NCBI GenBank assembly: GCA_031412355.1
Contig: JANOCR010000209.1
Coordinates: 1 to 20,570 of the forward strand
Length of the DNA: 20,570 bases
Origin: JAENVT01 sp031412355
Lineage (GTDB): Bacteria; Actinomycetota; Acidimicrobiia; Acidimicrobiales; Ilumatobacteraceae
Reading direction: 5' to 3'
Shown: piece by piece, positions 6,967 to 14,203 of the stretch
How the letters are laid out: the number at the start of each line of letters is the position of its first letter
How positions within the stretch are numbered: the first letter of the stretch is position 1
Notes under the pieces: model-generated
What the model was told of the DNA's origin: nothing
What the model saw: only the letters and a program-made list of their open reading frames with translations
Database searches by the model: none
Made by a program: the position numbers and the translations under genes

Positions 6967-8352
6967 ATGTCAGACCTCCCGCAGTTCGATCGCAAGATGA
7001 GCGATGCGGAAGGTCTGATGTGGCGCCTCGAGAAGGATCCGCACCTCTCGAGTACGTTTGCCGCTGTCTCGGTCCTCGATCGACCGCCCGATTTCGATCG
7101 GCTGCTGGCTCGCATGGCGCGGGCGGTTCACGTGGTCGAACGACTCGGGCAACGTGTGCAGCCGGTGCCGGTCAATCTCACCGCGCCGACGTGGGTCGAC
7201 GACAGCAACTTCGACCTGCGATTCCACGTGCGCCACCTCGCCCTGCCCAAGCCTGGCACGATGCGTCAACTGCTCGATCTGGCCAGCCTGATCGCGTGCG
7301 ACCCTTTCGACCGCACCCGACCGCTGTGGCAGTTCGTCATCGTCGACGGCCTTCGCGGCGGCAAGTCTGCGCTGATCGAGAAGCTGCACCACACGATCAC
7401 CGACGGGGAAGGCAGTGTGAAGTTGTCGCTGCAGTTCCTCGACTTCGAGCGAGACGCGCCCGAGCCTCCGCCCCTCGATCCGGCACTGCTCACCGAACGC
7501 CCGCCCACCTCATCCGACTCGAACGGCGATCTGCTTCGCGACCTATTGGCGGGCAGCCTGCGAATGCCCTTGGGCCTGATTCGCCAGATCAAGGATCTGC
7601 TCAGCGACCCGACCGGGATCCCGGAAGCGGGCTCCGCTGCTGCCGACACCGTGCGCGGCGTGATGAACCAACTCAGCGACACCGAGCAGGCCAGGTCGCC
7701 GCTCTGGACGAAGCGGTCGTTGAAGCGTCGTATGGAAGTGCTGCGCGCCCCCTTCGGCGACACCCGGGCCGCCGCCAAACGACTGGGCGGCACGCTCAAC
7801 ACTGCGTTTCTCACCGCAGCGGCCGAGGCTGCCGGCCGCTACCACGAGCGCATGGGGTCCCCGGTCGAGGAGTTGCGGGCCAGCATGGCCATCAGCACGC
7901 GCAGCGAGGCCTCGGGATCCAACGCGTTCTCGCTGGCACGCATGTTGGTGCCGACCAGCGACATGCCGATCGCCGAGCGCTTCACGTGGATCCAGGCGGC
8001 CGCTGGCGCTGCACGCGACTCAAGTTCCACCGCGTCGCTCGAAACCTTGGCCGCCGTTGCGTCAACGCTTCCGACCTCGCTGATCACGCGGCTGGCACGT
8101 CAGCAGGCACAGACGGTCGACTTCGCGACGTCGAACGTGCGCGGCGCCCCGGTGCCGCTGTATGTCGCGGGTGCGCAGATCCTGGAGAACTATGCGGTCG
8201 GGCCGCTGGCCGGTGTGGCCTACAACCTCACCCTGTTGAGCTACAACCACAGTCTCGACATGGGCGTCAACATCGACACCGCCGCTGTCACCGAACCGGA
8301 ACTACTGCGTGAATGCCTAGAGAAGGCGTTCAAGGACCTGACCTCCGCCTGA
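6967..8352 (+). CDS. Wax ester synthase/diacylglycerol O-acyltransferase (WS/DGAT)
   Basis: A 461-residue member of the bacterial WS/DGAT family, which joins acyl-CoA to diacylglycerol or long-chain alcohol to make storage triacylglycerol or wax ester, acting at the inner face of the membrane. The catalytic HHxxxDG motif is intact as H141-H-TITDG (D146, G147), preceded by PLWQFVIVDGL and DPFDRTRPLW as in the family. The C-terminal half has the expected NVRGAPVPLYVAGA and NLTLLSYNHSLDMGVNID segments. Length fits the family (about 450-470). An internal ATG at codon 11 (MSDAEGLMWRLE) is a possible alternative start, but TAGTGT 6 bases before the first ATG favours it. Divergent from the HprK-like gene; function appears unrelated to the left block. 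Confidence 0.95.
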   Translation: MSDLPQFDRKMSDAEGLMWRLEKDPHLSSTFAAVSVLDRPPDFDRLLARMARAVHVVERLGQRVQPVPVNLTAPTWVDDSNFDLRFHVRHLALPKPGTMRQLLDLASLIACDPFDRTRPLWQFVIVDGLRGGKSALIEKLHHTITDGEGSVKLSLQFLDFERDAPEPPPLDPALLTERPPTSSDSNGDLLRDLLAGSLRMPLGLIRQIKDLLSDPTGIPEAGSAAADTVRGVMNQLSDTEQARSPLWTKRSLKRRMEVLRAPFGDTRAAAKRLGGTLNTAFLTAAAEAAGRYHERMGSPVEELRASMAISTRSEASGSNAFSLARMLVPTSDMPIAERFTWIQAAAGAARDSSSTASLETLAAVASTLPTSLITRLARQQAQTVDFATSNVRGAPVPLYVAGAQILENYAVGPLAGVAYNLTLLSYNHSLDMGVNIDTAAVTEPELLRECLEKAFKDLTSA

Positions 8353-8398
8353 GTTCATCCCGCAAGGTGTCGCGTCGGTAAAGCACTCTCGTCTTTCC

Positions 8399-8411
8399 GC
8401 GCTCAAAGCGC
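8399..8411. terminator. Weak hairpin after WS/DGAT gene
   Basis: GCGCT-CAA-AGCGC forms a 5-bp stem 46 bases after the WS/DGAT stop. No T-tract follows, so intrinsic termination is doubtful. Confidence 0.25.
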
Positions 8412-8452
8412 AGACATTTACTACTTCGATCTGGTCAAGTAGCGGGGACCGG

Positions 8453-8467
8453 AGTCGTCAAACGCCG
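8453..8467. repeat. Fragment of the palindromic repeat family
   Basis: AGTCGTCAAACGCCG here is identical to 17863-17877, the right end of the second full repeat copy. The preceding GTAGCGGGG (from 8440) resembles GTATCGGGG in that copy. The left half with GCGTTTG is missing, so this is a truncated or diverged copy. Confidence 0.5.
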
Positions 8468-8596
8468 AAGAGAAGTAGCGCAGATTGTCCAGTCGATACT
8501 GCGCTGGTCATGTCTGTGTGAGCTCATGGAACGACTGGGCGATCTATGTGCTGACACAGACGGTGGAGGACCAGCGCCAGATCGGTTGTCGTCTCC

Positions 8597-8643
8597 AACT
8601 TTGTCGCTCTCGAGTCGTCCAGCGACTTCGCAGCGACAAAGTT
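8597..8643. repeat. 12-bp perfect inverted repeat, large hairpin
   Basis: AACTTTGTCGCT (8597-8608) and AGCGACAAAGTT (8632-8643) pair perfectly around a 23-nt loop that can itself partly fold (CGAGTCG with CGACTTCG). On the minus strand it begins 40 bases after the stop of the 53-residue gene, a plausible end for that transcript; there is no T-run. Confidence 0.6.
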
Positions 8644-8683
8644 CGCCTGGAACGCACGCAGATTTGCGCAGTGATCGAGCGGA

Positions 8684-8845
8684 TCAGTGCTCGGCTGAAG
8701 CCGGCAACGTCAGCAATGTGCGGACGTCGAGCAACACATCAGTGACCTCACCGGACGACACCAACTCGCGGCGCAGCATCTGCGCAAGAGCTTTGTCGAT
8801 CACGCTCAAAGCCTCTGTGATGACTGCCTCATTGGTGTCGGTCAT
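8684..8845 (-). CDS. Small 53-residue protein, unknown function
   Basis: Starts at MTDTNEAVITEAL and ends PASAEH. The frame is open to 8968, but the start at 8845 is chosen because AAGGAG lies 10 bases upstream, one of the clearest Shine-Dalgarno sites in the window. The sequence looks like two amphipathic helices (about 5-28 and 32-46) joined by VSSG, with mixed charges (RREL, EVTDVLLDVR), no Cys, no membrane segment and no signal peptide. Such a helical hairpin would suit a small oligomeric or partner-binding protein. I do not recognise the family. It diverges from the SDR gene by 122 bases and is followed by the 12-bp inverted repeat. Confidence 0.7.
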   Translation of the reverse strand: MTDTNEAVITEALSVIDKALAQMLRRELVSSGEVTDVLLDVRTLLTLPASAEH

Positions 8846-8855
8846 CTGTTGGTTT

Positions 8856-8861
8856 CTCCTT
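8856..8861 (-). promoter_or_regulatory. Shine-Dalgarno site of the 53-residue gene
   Basis: AAGGAG on the minus strand, 10 bases before the ATG at 8845. It decides the start of the small gene and stands out because most genes here have no such site. Confidence 0.65.
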
Positions 8862-8953
8862 ACCGCTGCTAGCCCCTCCCGAGACCGTAACTCGTGCGGG
8901 AGGCTCCGAACGTGCATCGTACCGGCAACCACCCTCATCCGCGGTGTGACGCC

Positions 8954-8959
8954 TACCAT
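8954..8959 (+). promoter_or_regulatory. -10 box, leaderless start of SDR gene
   Basis: TACCAT lies 8 bases before the ATG at 8968, with no Shine-Dalgarno sequence between. Confidence 0.45.
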
Positions 8960-8967
8960 CTTGGGCA

Positions 8968-9771
8968 ATGGAATTCGAGGGACGTCACGTCATTGTCACG
9001 GGTGCTGCCAACGGAATCGGCCGAGCGTTGGCGCGACGATTTCACCGCGAGGGTGCTCGGGTGGTCGCCTCCGACCGCGACGCCGAGGCTTTGGCCGCGG
9101 TAGTCGAGGCGCTCAACGAGGTGCGGCCCGGCGATGCCGTGGCTGTTGTCGCCGACATCGGCACCGAGATCGGCAACCAACAACTGGTCGCCGCTGCGGA
9201 CCAAGCCTTCGGGCCGATCGACCTGTTCTTCGCCAACGCCGGTGTCGCCATCGGCACCGACCTGACCACCCCGGAGGCTGAATGGGAACTGGCCTTCAAC
9301 ATCAATGTGCATGCGCACCGCTGGGCAGCGAAGTACCTGTTGCCGGGATGGCTGGCTCGCGGCGAGGGCTACTTCTGTGCGACCGCGTCGGCCGCCGGAC
9401 TGCTGAGCCAGATCGGCTCTGCACCGTACTCGTTGACCAAGCACGCCGCCGTGGCCTTCGCCGAATGGATGAGCATCACCTACGGCGACGATGGCGTGCG
9501 CGTTAGCTGCCTGTGCCCGCAGGGCGTCAACACCAACATGCTCAACCAGGGTCCGATCAATACCAACGGCGCGGGTGATGTCGTGCGCGCTGCCGGGGTG
9601 GTTCTGGAGCCGGACGAAGTCGCCGAGATCGCGATGGCTGTGATCCGATCCGAGACGTTCCTCATCCTCCCCCATCCCGAGGTGCTGACCTACGTGCAAC
9701 GCAAGACAGGCGACTACGACCGCTGGTTGGCAGGAATGCGCAGGCTGCAGGCCCGGATCGCCGGCGGCTGA
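8968..9771 (+). CDS. Short-chain dehydrogenase/reductase (SDR)
   Basis: A 267-residue classical SDR, a cytoplasmic NAD(P)-dependent oxidoreductase of alcohols or ketones. The cofactor-binding TGAANGIG is at 11-18, NAG at 90-92, and the catalytic set is S141 with Y154-SLT-K158. An acidic residue after the second strand (ASDRD, D36) suggests NAD preference, though the neighbouring Arg makes this uncertain. Substrate cannot be told from sequence. A 101-residue protein begins 9 bases after the stop and is probably co-transcribed. Confidence 0.93.
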   Translation: MEFEGRHVIVTGAANGIGRALARRFHREGARVVASDRDAEALAAVVEALNEVRPGDAVAVVADIGTEIGNQQLVAAADQAFGPIDLFFANAGVAIGTDLTTPEAEWELAFNINVHAHRWAAKYLLPGWLARGEGYFCATASAAGLLSQIGSAPYSLTKHAAVAFAEWMSITYGDDGVRVSCLCPQGVNTNMLNQGPINTNGAGDVVRAAGVVLEPDEVAEIAMAVIRSETFLILPHPEVLTYVQRKTGDYDRWLAGMRRLQARIAGG

Positions 9772-9780
9772 GCAGACCTG

Positions 9781-10086
9781 ATGTCCGACGCCGAGATCCT
9801 CGCTCAGCTACGCCTGACCAGCGGCGAGCTGGTGCGATTCCGCAAGGCCGAAGGTGGCCGTTGGCTGCCGGGCAAGATGTCGGGCGTGGGCGTCGACGGG
9901 AGCATCACAATCCACGACGCCAACGGGGCGGCGCGCAGTCTGCGCCCCGAGCGTGTCGAGGTGCGACGCCCCGGTAGCCGTGGTCGGTTGACGTGGCAGT
10001 TGGTCAGCGACGTTGCGATCACGTGGGAGCAGTTGGCGCTGTGGGGCGACGCGCCCGCCTCGAATGCGAGGGGTCGTCGAAAGTAG
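9781..10086 (+). CDS. Small protein of 101 residues, possible SH3-like barrel, unknown function
   Basis: Starts at MSDAEILAQLRLTSGELVRF, 9 bases after the SDR stop, and ends NARGRRK. Residues 10-65 alternate hydrophobic and polar positions with glycines at turns (GELVRFRKAEGGRWLPGKMSG, then GSITIHDANG and RSLRPERVEV), which suggests a small beta barrel. The basic tail could bind nucleic acid, but this is a guess. No catalytic motif, membrane segment or signal peptide is visible. It converges on the minus-strand MDMPI-type gene with 15 bases between stops. I do not recognise a named family. Confidence 0.75.
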   Translation: MSDAEILAQLRLTSGELVRFRKAEGGRWLPGKMSGVGVDGSITIHDANGAARSLRPERVEVRRPGSRGRLTWQLVSDVAITWEQLALWGDAPASNARGRRK

Positions 10087-10101
10087 GAACACGCCGCGCC
10101 G

Positions 10102-10827
10102 TTAGTTGAGGTTGGTGTGCGCAACAAAGCGCGCCGCCACGTCGGCGTCGCCGACCACATCGACCGTCGACAGCGGCACTCGTCGCCACAGCACCAACAA
10201 CAGGTCGCTGGCCGAGCCGCGGATCGCGCAGTCGCCCTTGGAGTGTTCGCGGGCGACGACGAATCCGTCGTCACCCTCGCCCACCGTCCACTCGCCCGAC
10301 ACATCGCCACAATGCAGGTGCACCGAGCCGCCCACCGCCTCGGCACCCTCGGCGACGTCGGCCACGAAGTGCGTCAGAAACTCGTCGATCCCGTCACTGG
10401 CCACCGTGGCCTCGATGGGATTCACCAGGCCGGCGGCTGCGGTGACATCCCAAAGGTGCACCGCTGTTTCCTGCGTCATCCGGCGAATCACGAACCCCGC
10501 TGTCTTGTCGGTCGACCAAGTCCACAGGGGCGTTGCAGGGTCCGCCTCAGTCATGGTCTTCAGCAACTCGATGCGGCCGCGGCGGTACATGTCGCACAAT
10601 CCCTCGTCAACGGGGCGTGGAGGCTGTTCATAACCTTCCCAACCACTGCGTCGCTCGGCAACGATCGTGCGCCAGAAGTCGTGTACCTCAGTGAGGTGCC
10701 AGAGCAGATCGGACACCGTCCAGCCAGGGCATGAGGCCACCGGAGCGGTCAGCCCGGCAACCTCGCATGCATCGACGAAGGCCGTCGAATCGCGAGTCAG
10801 GGCGGCGATGAGCTCGTTGGTTTCCAT
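10102..10827 (-). CDS. Mycothiol-dependent maleylpyruvate isomerase-family (DinB-fold) protein
   Basis: A 241-residue protein starting at METNELIAALTRDS. The N-terminal four-helix DinB-like domain carries PGWTVSDLLWHLTEVHDFW (H44) and QETAVHLWD (E120, H124). The H...E-x3-H arrangement is the metal site of the MDMPI family, whose characterised member uses mycothiol as cofactor. The C-terminal part (about 150-241) resembles the MDMPI C-terminal domain (GSVHLHCGDVSGEWTV, SASDLLLVLWRR). Many relatives have unknown substrates, so isomerase activity on maleylpyruvate is not implied. A longer frame to 10929 would overlap the divergent peptidase and was rejected. Only 37 bases separate it from that peptidase start. 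Confidence 0.87.
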   Translation of the reverse strand: METNELIAALTRDSTAFVDACEVAGLTAPVASCPGWTVSDLLWHLTEVHDFWRTIVAERRSGWEGYEQPPRPVDEGLCDMYRRGRIELLKTMTEADPATPLWTWSTDKTAGFVIRRMTQETAVHLWDVTAAAGLVNPIEATVASDGIDEFLTHFVADVAEGAEAVGGSVHLHCGDVSGEWTVGEGDDGFVVAREHSKGDCAIRGSASDLLLVLWRRVPLSTVDVVGDADVAARFVAHTNLN

Positions 10828-10851
10828 CCCCGGATGGTGCCACAACGGCGC

Positions 10852-10857
10852 TACCGT
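10852..10857 (+). promoter_or_regulatory. -10 box, leaderless start of S9 peptidase
   Basis: TACCGT lies 7 bases before the ATG at 10865. It supports this ATG over the longer frame that begins at 10667 inside the divergent gene. Confidence 0.45.
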
Positions 10858-10864
10858 CGGCAGC

Positions 10865-12862
10865 ATGAGCAGCGACGACAAGCCCACCAGCCCGCACGCC
10901 CAGATCGCCGACCGAATCATCGGCAACATCGTTCAAGCAGGTGGCCCAACGGTTTCCCCCGACGGCTCGACGGTGGCTTTCGTGGTCAGTCGAATTGACA
11001 TGACCAAGAACAAGGCCTTCTCGCAGATCTGGCTGGCGGCGGCGGACAGTTCGACTCCTCCACGCGCAGTCACGGGCGGCAACCACGACAGCGGCCCGGC
11101 GTGGAGCCCCGATGGGCGATCGCTGGCGTTTACGTCGAAGCGGGGTGAGAAGTCTGAGGAGACCACCCTGCACGTGCTGCCCATCGCCACTCCAGGCGAG
11201 ACGCGCACCATCGCCACCATGAAAGATGGCGTGGCCGAGGTGTGTTGGAGCCCCGACGGGCGATGGCTGGCGTTCACCAGCCGCACGCCACACGAGCGCT
11301 ACGACGCCGAGGACGACAGTTGGCGGGCACCGCGCAAGATCGAGCGGTTCTTCAGCAGGCTCGACGACGAAGGTTGGACGTTCGACCGTCCACGCCATGT
11401 CTACGTCGTCGCAGCCGATGGAACCGGCACGCCGATCAACCTGACACCTGGCGAGTTCCAGCATCACTCGATCACTTGGAAGGCCGACTCGTCGGGTCTT
11501 GTGCTGAGCTCCGAGCGCCACGACACCTGGGACCTCGACTTCGCGTCGGCGATCTATTCGGTGTCGCTCGCCGGGGACATCGATCTCCTCACCAGACTGC
11601 AGGGCGCGTACGACGCGCCGGCGGTATCGCCCGACGGATCACAGATCGCGTTCGTCGGCATCGACGATTCGCAGACGTATCCGCAGAACGTTCACGTAGC
11701 CGTCTTGCCGGCCACCGGCGGCGAGCATCGATGGCTCTCGCGTCAGCTCGACCGCACCTTCGAGACGTCGGCCGGTGGCAGCGCAGTTCTGTGGCTCGAC
11801 GACTCGACTCTCCTGGCTGCTGCAGAGGACCGGGGTGAGACCCATCTCTACGCGGTGACCCTCGACGGGTCGGCGCCCAAGCCGATGACCAAAGGGCCGA
11901 TTGCAGTCAACTCGTTCGACGCGGCGGGCGGAACGATCGCCTTCGCAGCCGCGGCCGTCGATGCCGTCAGCGACATCTTCGTCTGCGGCGACGGGGCGCC
12001 GCGCCGCCTGACCTCGTTTGCCGAGAGCTACCGATCCCTAGCGCAGCCGAACACATGGGAGCGTTTCGCGGTCCCCTGCACCGATGGCAGCGGCGAGATC
12101 GACGCCTGGATCATGCGTCCGGCCAACTTCGACGCAACGTCGACCTACCCGGTTCTGCTCAATGTGCACGGTGGGCCACACACTCAATACGGCGAGACGT
12201 TCTTCGACGAAGCTCAGATGCAGTCCGCTGCCGGGTTCGTGGTGATCATGAGCAATCCACGCGGTGGCTCCGGCCGCGAACAGGCGTGGGGGCAGTCGAT
12301 TCTCGGCCCACTTCACCACGTCGCGCCGGGAGCCGGGTGGGGAAGCGTCGATGTCGAGGACGTGCTGGCGGTGCTCGACTTTGCGTCGCAGCACTACTCG
12401 TTCTGCGACAGTGCCCGTGTTGGCATGCTGGGCGGCAGCTATGGCGGCTTCATGGCCACATGGCTGGCGGGCTGCCACGGCGAGCGCTTCAAGGCGATCT
12501 GCAGCGAGCGCGCGGTCAACAACATGCTGACCGAGGAGTTCACCAGCGACATCTCCACCGCCTTCCGTGTCGAGGTCGGCCCCAGCCCGATCGACGCACC
12601 AGACGAGTACGTGCGAATCTCGCCGATCCGGTTCGTGCGCGACATCACCGTGCCCATGCTGATCATTCACAGCGAGCAAGACCTTCGTTGCCCGATCAGC
12701 CAGGCAGAGGAGCTGTTCGTGGCCATGCGCCTGCTCGGCAAGGACGTGACCTTCTACCGTTTTCCCGGTGAAGGACACGAACTGTCGCGCAGCGGATCGC
12801 CGATCCATCGACGCCAGCGCGCCGAGATCATCCTCGATTTCTTCGCCGAACACCTCGCTTAA
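10865..12862 (+). CDS. S9 family peptidase (prolyl oligopeptidase/acylaminoacyl-peptidase type)
   Basis: A 665-residue serine peptidase. Residues 25-400 form a beta-propeller with WD40-like PD40 repeats (TVSPDGSTVAF, WSPDGRSLAFTS, WSPDGRWLAFTS, VSPDGSQIAF), which limits access to short peptides. The C-terminal alpha/beta-hydrolase domain has a complete triad: S525 in GGSYGG, D606 in HSEQDLRCP and H638 in GEGHE. NVHGGPHTQYG supplies the oxyanion-hole region. There is no signal peptide, so it should act in the cytoplasm on oligopeptides. Length fits the family. Its TAA shares a TTAA with the convergent NudC-type gene. It is not next to a RiPP precursor, so a maturation role is not indicated. 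Confidence 0.94.
   Translation: MSSDDKPTSPHAQIADRIIGNIVQAGGPTVSPDGSTVAFVVSRIDMTKNKAFSQIWLAAADSSTPPRAVTGGNHDSGPAWSPDGRSLAFTSKRGEKSEETTLHVLPIATPGETRTIATMKDGVAEVCWSPDGRWLAFTSRTPHERYDAEDDSWRAPRKIERFFSRLDDEGWTFDRPRHVYVVAADGTGTPINLTPGEFQHHSITWKADSSGLVLSSERHDTWDLDFASAIYSVSLAGDIDLLTRLQGAYDAPAVSPDGSQIAFVGIDDSQTYPQNVHVAVLPATGGEHRWLSRQLDRTFETSAGGSAVLWLDDSTLLAAAEDRGETHLYAVTLDGSAPKPMTKGPIAVNSFDAAGGTIAFAAAAVDAVSDIFVCGDGAPRRLTSFAESYRSLAQPNTWERFAVPCTDGSGEIDAWIMRPANFDATSTYPVLLNVHGGPHTQYGETFFDEAQMQSAAGFVVIMSNPRGGSGREQAWGQSILGPLHHVAPGAGWGSVDVEDVLAVLDFASQHYSFCDSARVGMLGGSYGGFMATWLAGCHGERFKAICSERAVNNMLTEEFTSDISTAFRVEVGPSPIDAPDEYVRISPIRFVRDITVPMLIIHSEQDLRCPISQAEELFVAMRLLGKDVTFYRFPGEGHELSRSGSPIHRRQRAEIILDFFAEHLA
11102..11277 (+). 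repeat. Near-identical propeller-blade repeats within the S9 peptidase gene
   Basis: The 32 bases 11102-11133 and 11246-11277 match at 29 positions, both encoding WSPDGR(S/W)LAF. This is the PD40 blade motif at DNA level. Confidence 0.7.
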
Positions 12863-13623
12863 TCGGCGAGCCAAGAATCGATCAGCTTGCGGGCAATCGA
12901 TATGGGAGGCGGGATTGCGGGTAGTTCGTCGCGGCGGAACCACTGGGCATCCACGATCTCGGCCGGGTCGATGGAGATTTCGCCGGACTGCCACCTGGCG
13001 GTGAACCCGACCATCAAGCTGTGCGGGAACGGCCATGGTTGGCTGCCCCAGTACTGCACGTCGCCGACCTCGACCCCAACCTCCTCGCGCACCTCGCGGA
13101 TCACCGCGCCCTCCAGGGATTCCCCCGGTTCGACAAAGCCCGCCAGGCAGCTGTACAGCGGGCTGCGGAACTGCACGCCGCGGGCCAGCAACGCCTGATC
13201 GCCCCTGGTCACCAGGGTGATCATGGCCGGCGCCAGCCGGGGGAACGCCAGCAGACCGCACGCTGGGCATCTCATCGCCCGCTCGCCGGGCTGCTGTGCG
13301 GTCGGGGTGGCACATCGACCACAGAAGCGATGGGTACGAGCCCATTCGACAAGCTGCACGGCTCGACCCGCGACCATCCACTCGGCCTCGGGGGCCCTGC
13401 CGAAAAAGGAGTACAGATCGAGCGCGGCGCCGTCGGCGGGATCATGTCCGTGGGGCACGTCGATGCCCCAGCACGCCTCGTCGCCGAGCATCCCGAGGAA
13501 GTGTGCCGGCCACTCGTCGCTGTGCGCGGCGTCGGTCACCCAGACCGAGCTGCCGACGACATGGAAGTAGCGATGCACCGACACGGTCGCCGGTGCCGAA
13601 TGCGCTGGGATGAAGCCCGACAT
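12859..13623 (-). CDS. nudC: NADH pyrophosphatase, NudC-type Nudix hydrolase
   Basis: About 254 residues starting MSGFIPAHSAP. It hydrolyses NAD(H) to NMN(H) and AMP, and relatives remove NAD caps from RNA. The zinc ribbon is C101-GR-C104...C119-PA-C122. The Nudix box G(x5)E(x7)REVREEVGV lies at 162-184, and the NADH-specific SQPWPFPHS at 194-202 identifies the subfamily. An ATG two codons earlier (13629) is also possible; TACGGT 7 bases before 13623 favours the later one. The frame is open to 13728, but that stretch is poor in composition. It converges on the S9 peptidase, sharing TTAA, and diverges from the thermonuclease-like gene. Confidence 0.93.
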   Translation of the reverse strand: MSGFIPAHSAPATVSVHRYFHVVGSSVWVTDAAHSDEWPAHFLGMLGDEACWGIDVPHGHDPADGAALDLYSFFGRAPEAEWMVAGRAVQLVEWARTHRFCGRCATPTAQQPGERAMRCPACGLLAFPRLAPAMITLVTRGDQALLARGVQFRSPLYSCLAGFVEPGESLEGAVIREVREEVGVEVGDVQYWGSQPWPFPHSLMVGFTARWQSGEISIDPAEIVDAQWFRRDELPAIPPPISIARKLIDSWLAD

Positions 13624-13630
13624 GGCCATC

Positions 13631-13636
13631 ACCGTA
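13631..13636 (-). promoter_or_regulatory. -10 box, leaderless start of NudC-type gene
   Basis: TACGGT on the minus strand, 7 bases before the ATG at 13623 and only 1 base before the ATG at 13629. This spacing selects the second ATG. Confidence 0.45.
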
Positions 13637-13693
13637 GGGGCGCGCACCAACGTTGTTCGAATGGCAGCGCAATTCGCCGATAGAACACTGCAG

Positions 13694-14191
13694 ATGCACC
13701 GGATCCTCGTCTGCATTGCGATGATCACCGCCTGTCAACCGGGCTCCGCGCCCGCACCAACCACACCGACGGCGCTGGGCCCGAACGCGACAATGGTCGC
13801 AGTCGTCGACGGCGACACGATCGACGTCACCATCGACGGCAGGCGCGAGCGCATCCGCTTGATCGGCATCGACACACCGGAGACCCACAAGCCCAACACG
13901 CCGGTGCAATGCTTCGGGCCGGAGGCGACCGAATTCACCAAGTCGCTGCTGCCGGCCGACTCGTCACTACATATCGAGCGCGACATCGTCGCCCGCGACG
14001 ACTTCGGACGCCTGCTGGCGTACGTATACCTGGCCGGCGATGGGCAGTTCGTCAACCTGGCGATCGTTCGCAAGGGCTACGCCCGGCCGCTGACCATCGC
14101 ACCGAACGCAGCCCACGCCGGCGAGTTCGCGACGGCAGCACGCCAAGCGCAAGCCGACAACATCGGTATGTGGGCTGGGTGTACCGGATAG
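13694..14191 (+). CDS. Thermonuclease (SNase)-like lipoprotein
   Basis: A 165-residue protein starting MHRILVCIAMITAC. It has a very short signal peptide with lipobox ITAC (Cys14), so it should be anchored outside the membrane, followed by a Pro/Thr linker. The SNase domain keeps the expected spacing of key residues: D41 (VVDGDT), R55, D60-T61, E63 (RLIGIDTPE) and R106 (DFGRLLAY), matching D21, R35, D40-T41, E43 and R87 of staphylococcal nuclease. It should therefore cleave DNA or RNA at the cell surface. The basic stretch before the Cys is minimal (HR), so export is likely but not certain. TAGAAC 7 bases upstream may be its -10 box. The next gene begins 12 bases after the stop. Confidence 0.88.
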   Translation: MHRILVCIAMITACQPGSAPAPTTPTALGPNATMVAVVDGDTIDVTIDGRRERIRLIGIDTPETHKPNTPVQCFGPEATEFTKSLLPADSSLHIERDIVARDDFGRLLAYVYLAGDGQFVNLAIVRKGYARPLTIAPNAAHAGEFATAARQAQADNIGMWAGCTG

Positions 14192-14203
14192 CCTCCGCTG
14201 CTG

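Larger units (their letters stand above)
8353..8683. other. Gene-poor stretch with hairpins and a repeat fragment
   Basis: No convincing coding frame was found; the open frames on the plus strand have poor composition and no start signals. It is lower in GC than its surroundings and holds four structures: GCGCT-CAA-AGCGC, a fragment of the palindromic repeat seen at 17767-17875, AGCGCAG (8477-8483) paired with CTGCGCT (8499-8505), and a 12-bp inverted repeat at 8597-8643. It may be a transcription end zone between convergent genes, an RNA gene, or the decayed remains of an inserted element. Confidence 0.5.

Noticed and set aside
8485..8745. Plus-strand frame of 86 codons in the gene-poor stretch
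   Set aside because: No start signal, unusual Cys/Arg content, and it overlaps the 12-bp hairpin and the end of the small gene.
8526..9281. Plus-strand frame of 251 codons across the small gene and the SDR start
   Set aside because: Composition is Ser/Thr/Arg-rich without motifs, and it overlaps the SDR coding region in another frame.
13610..13693. Longer start of the thermonuclease-like gene
   Set aside because: It would overlap the divergent NudC-type start and bury the lipoprotein signal peptide.
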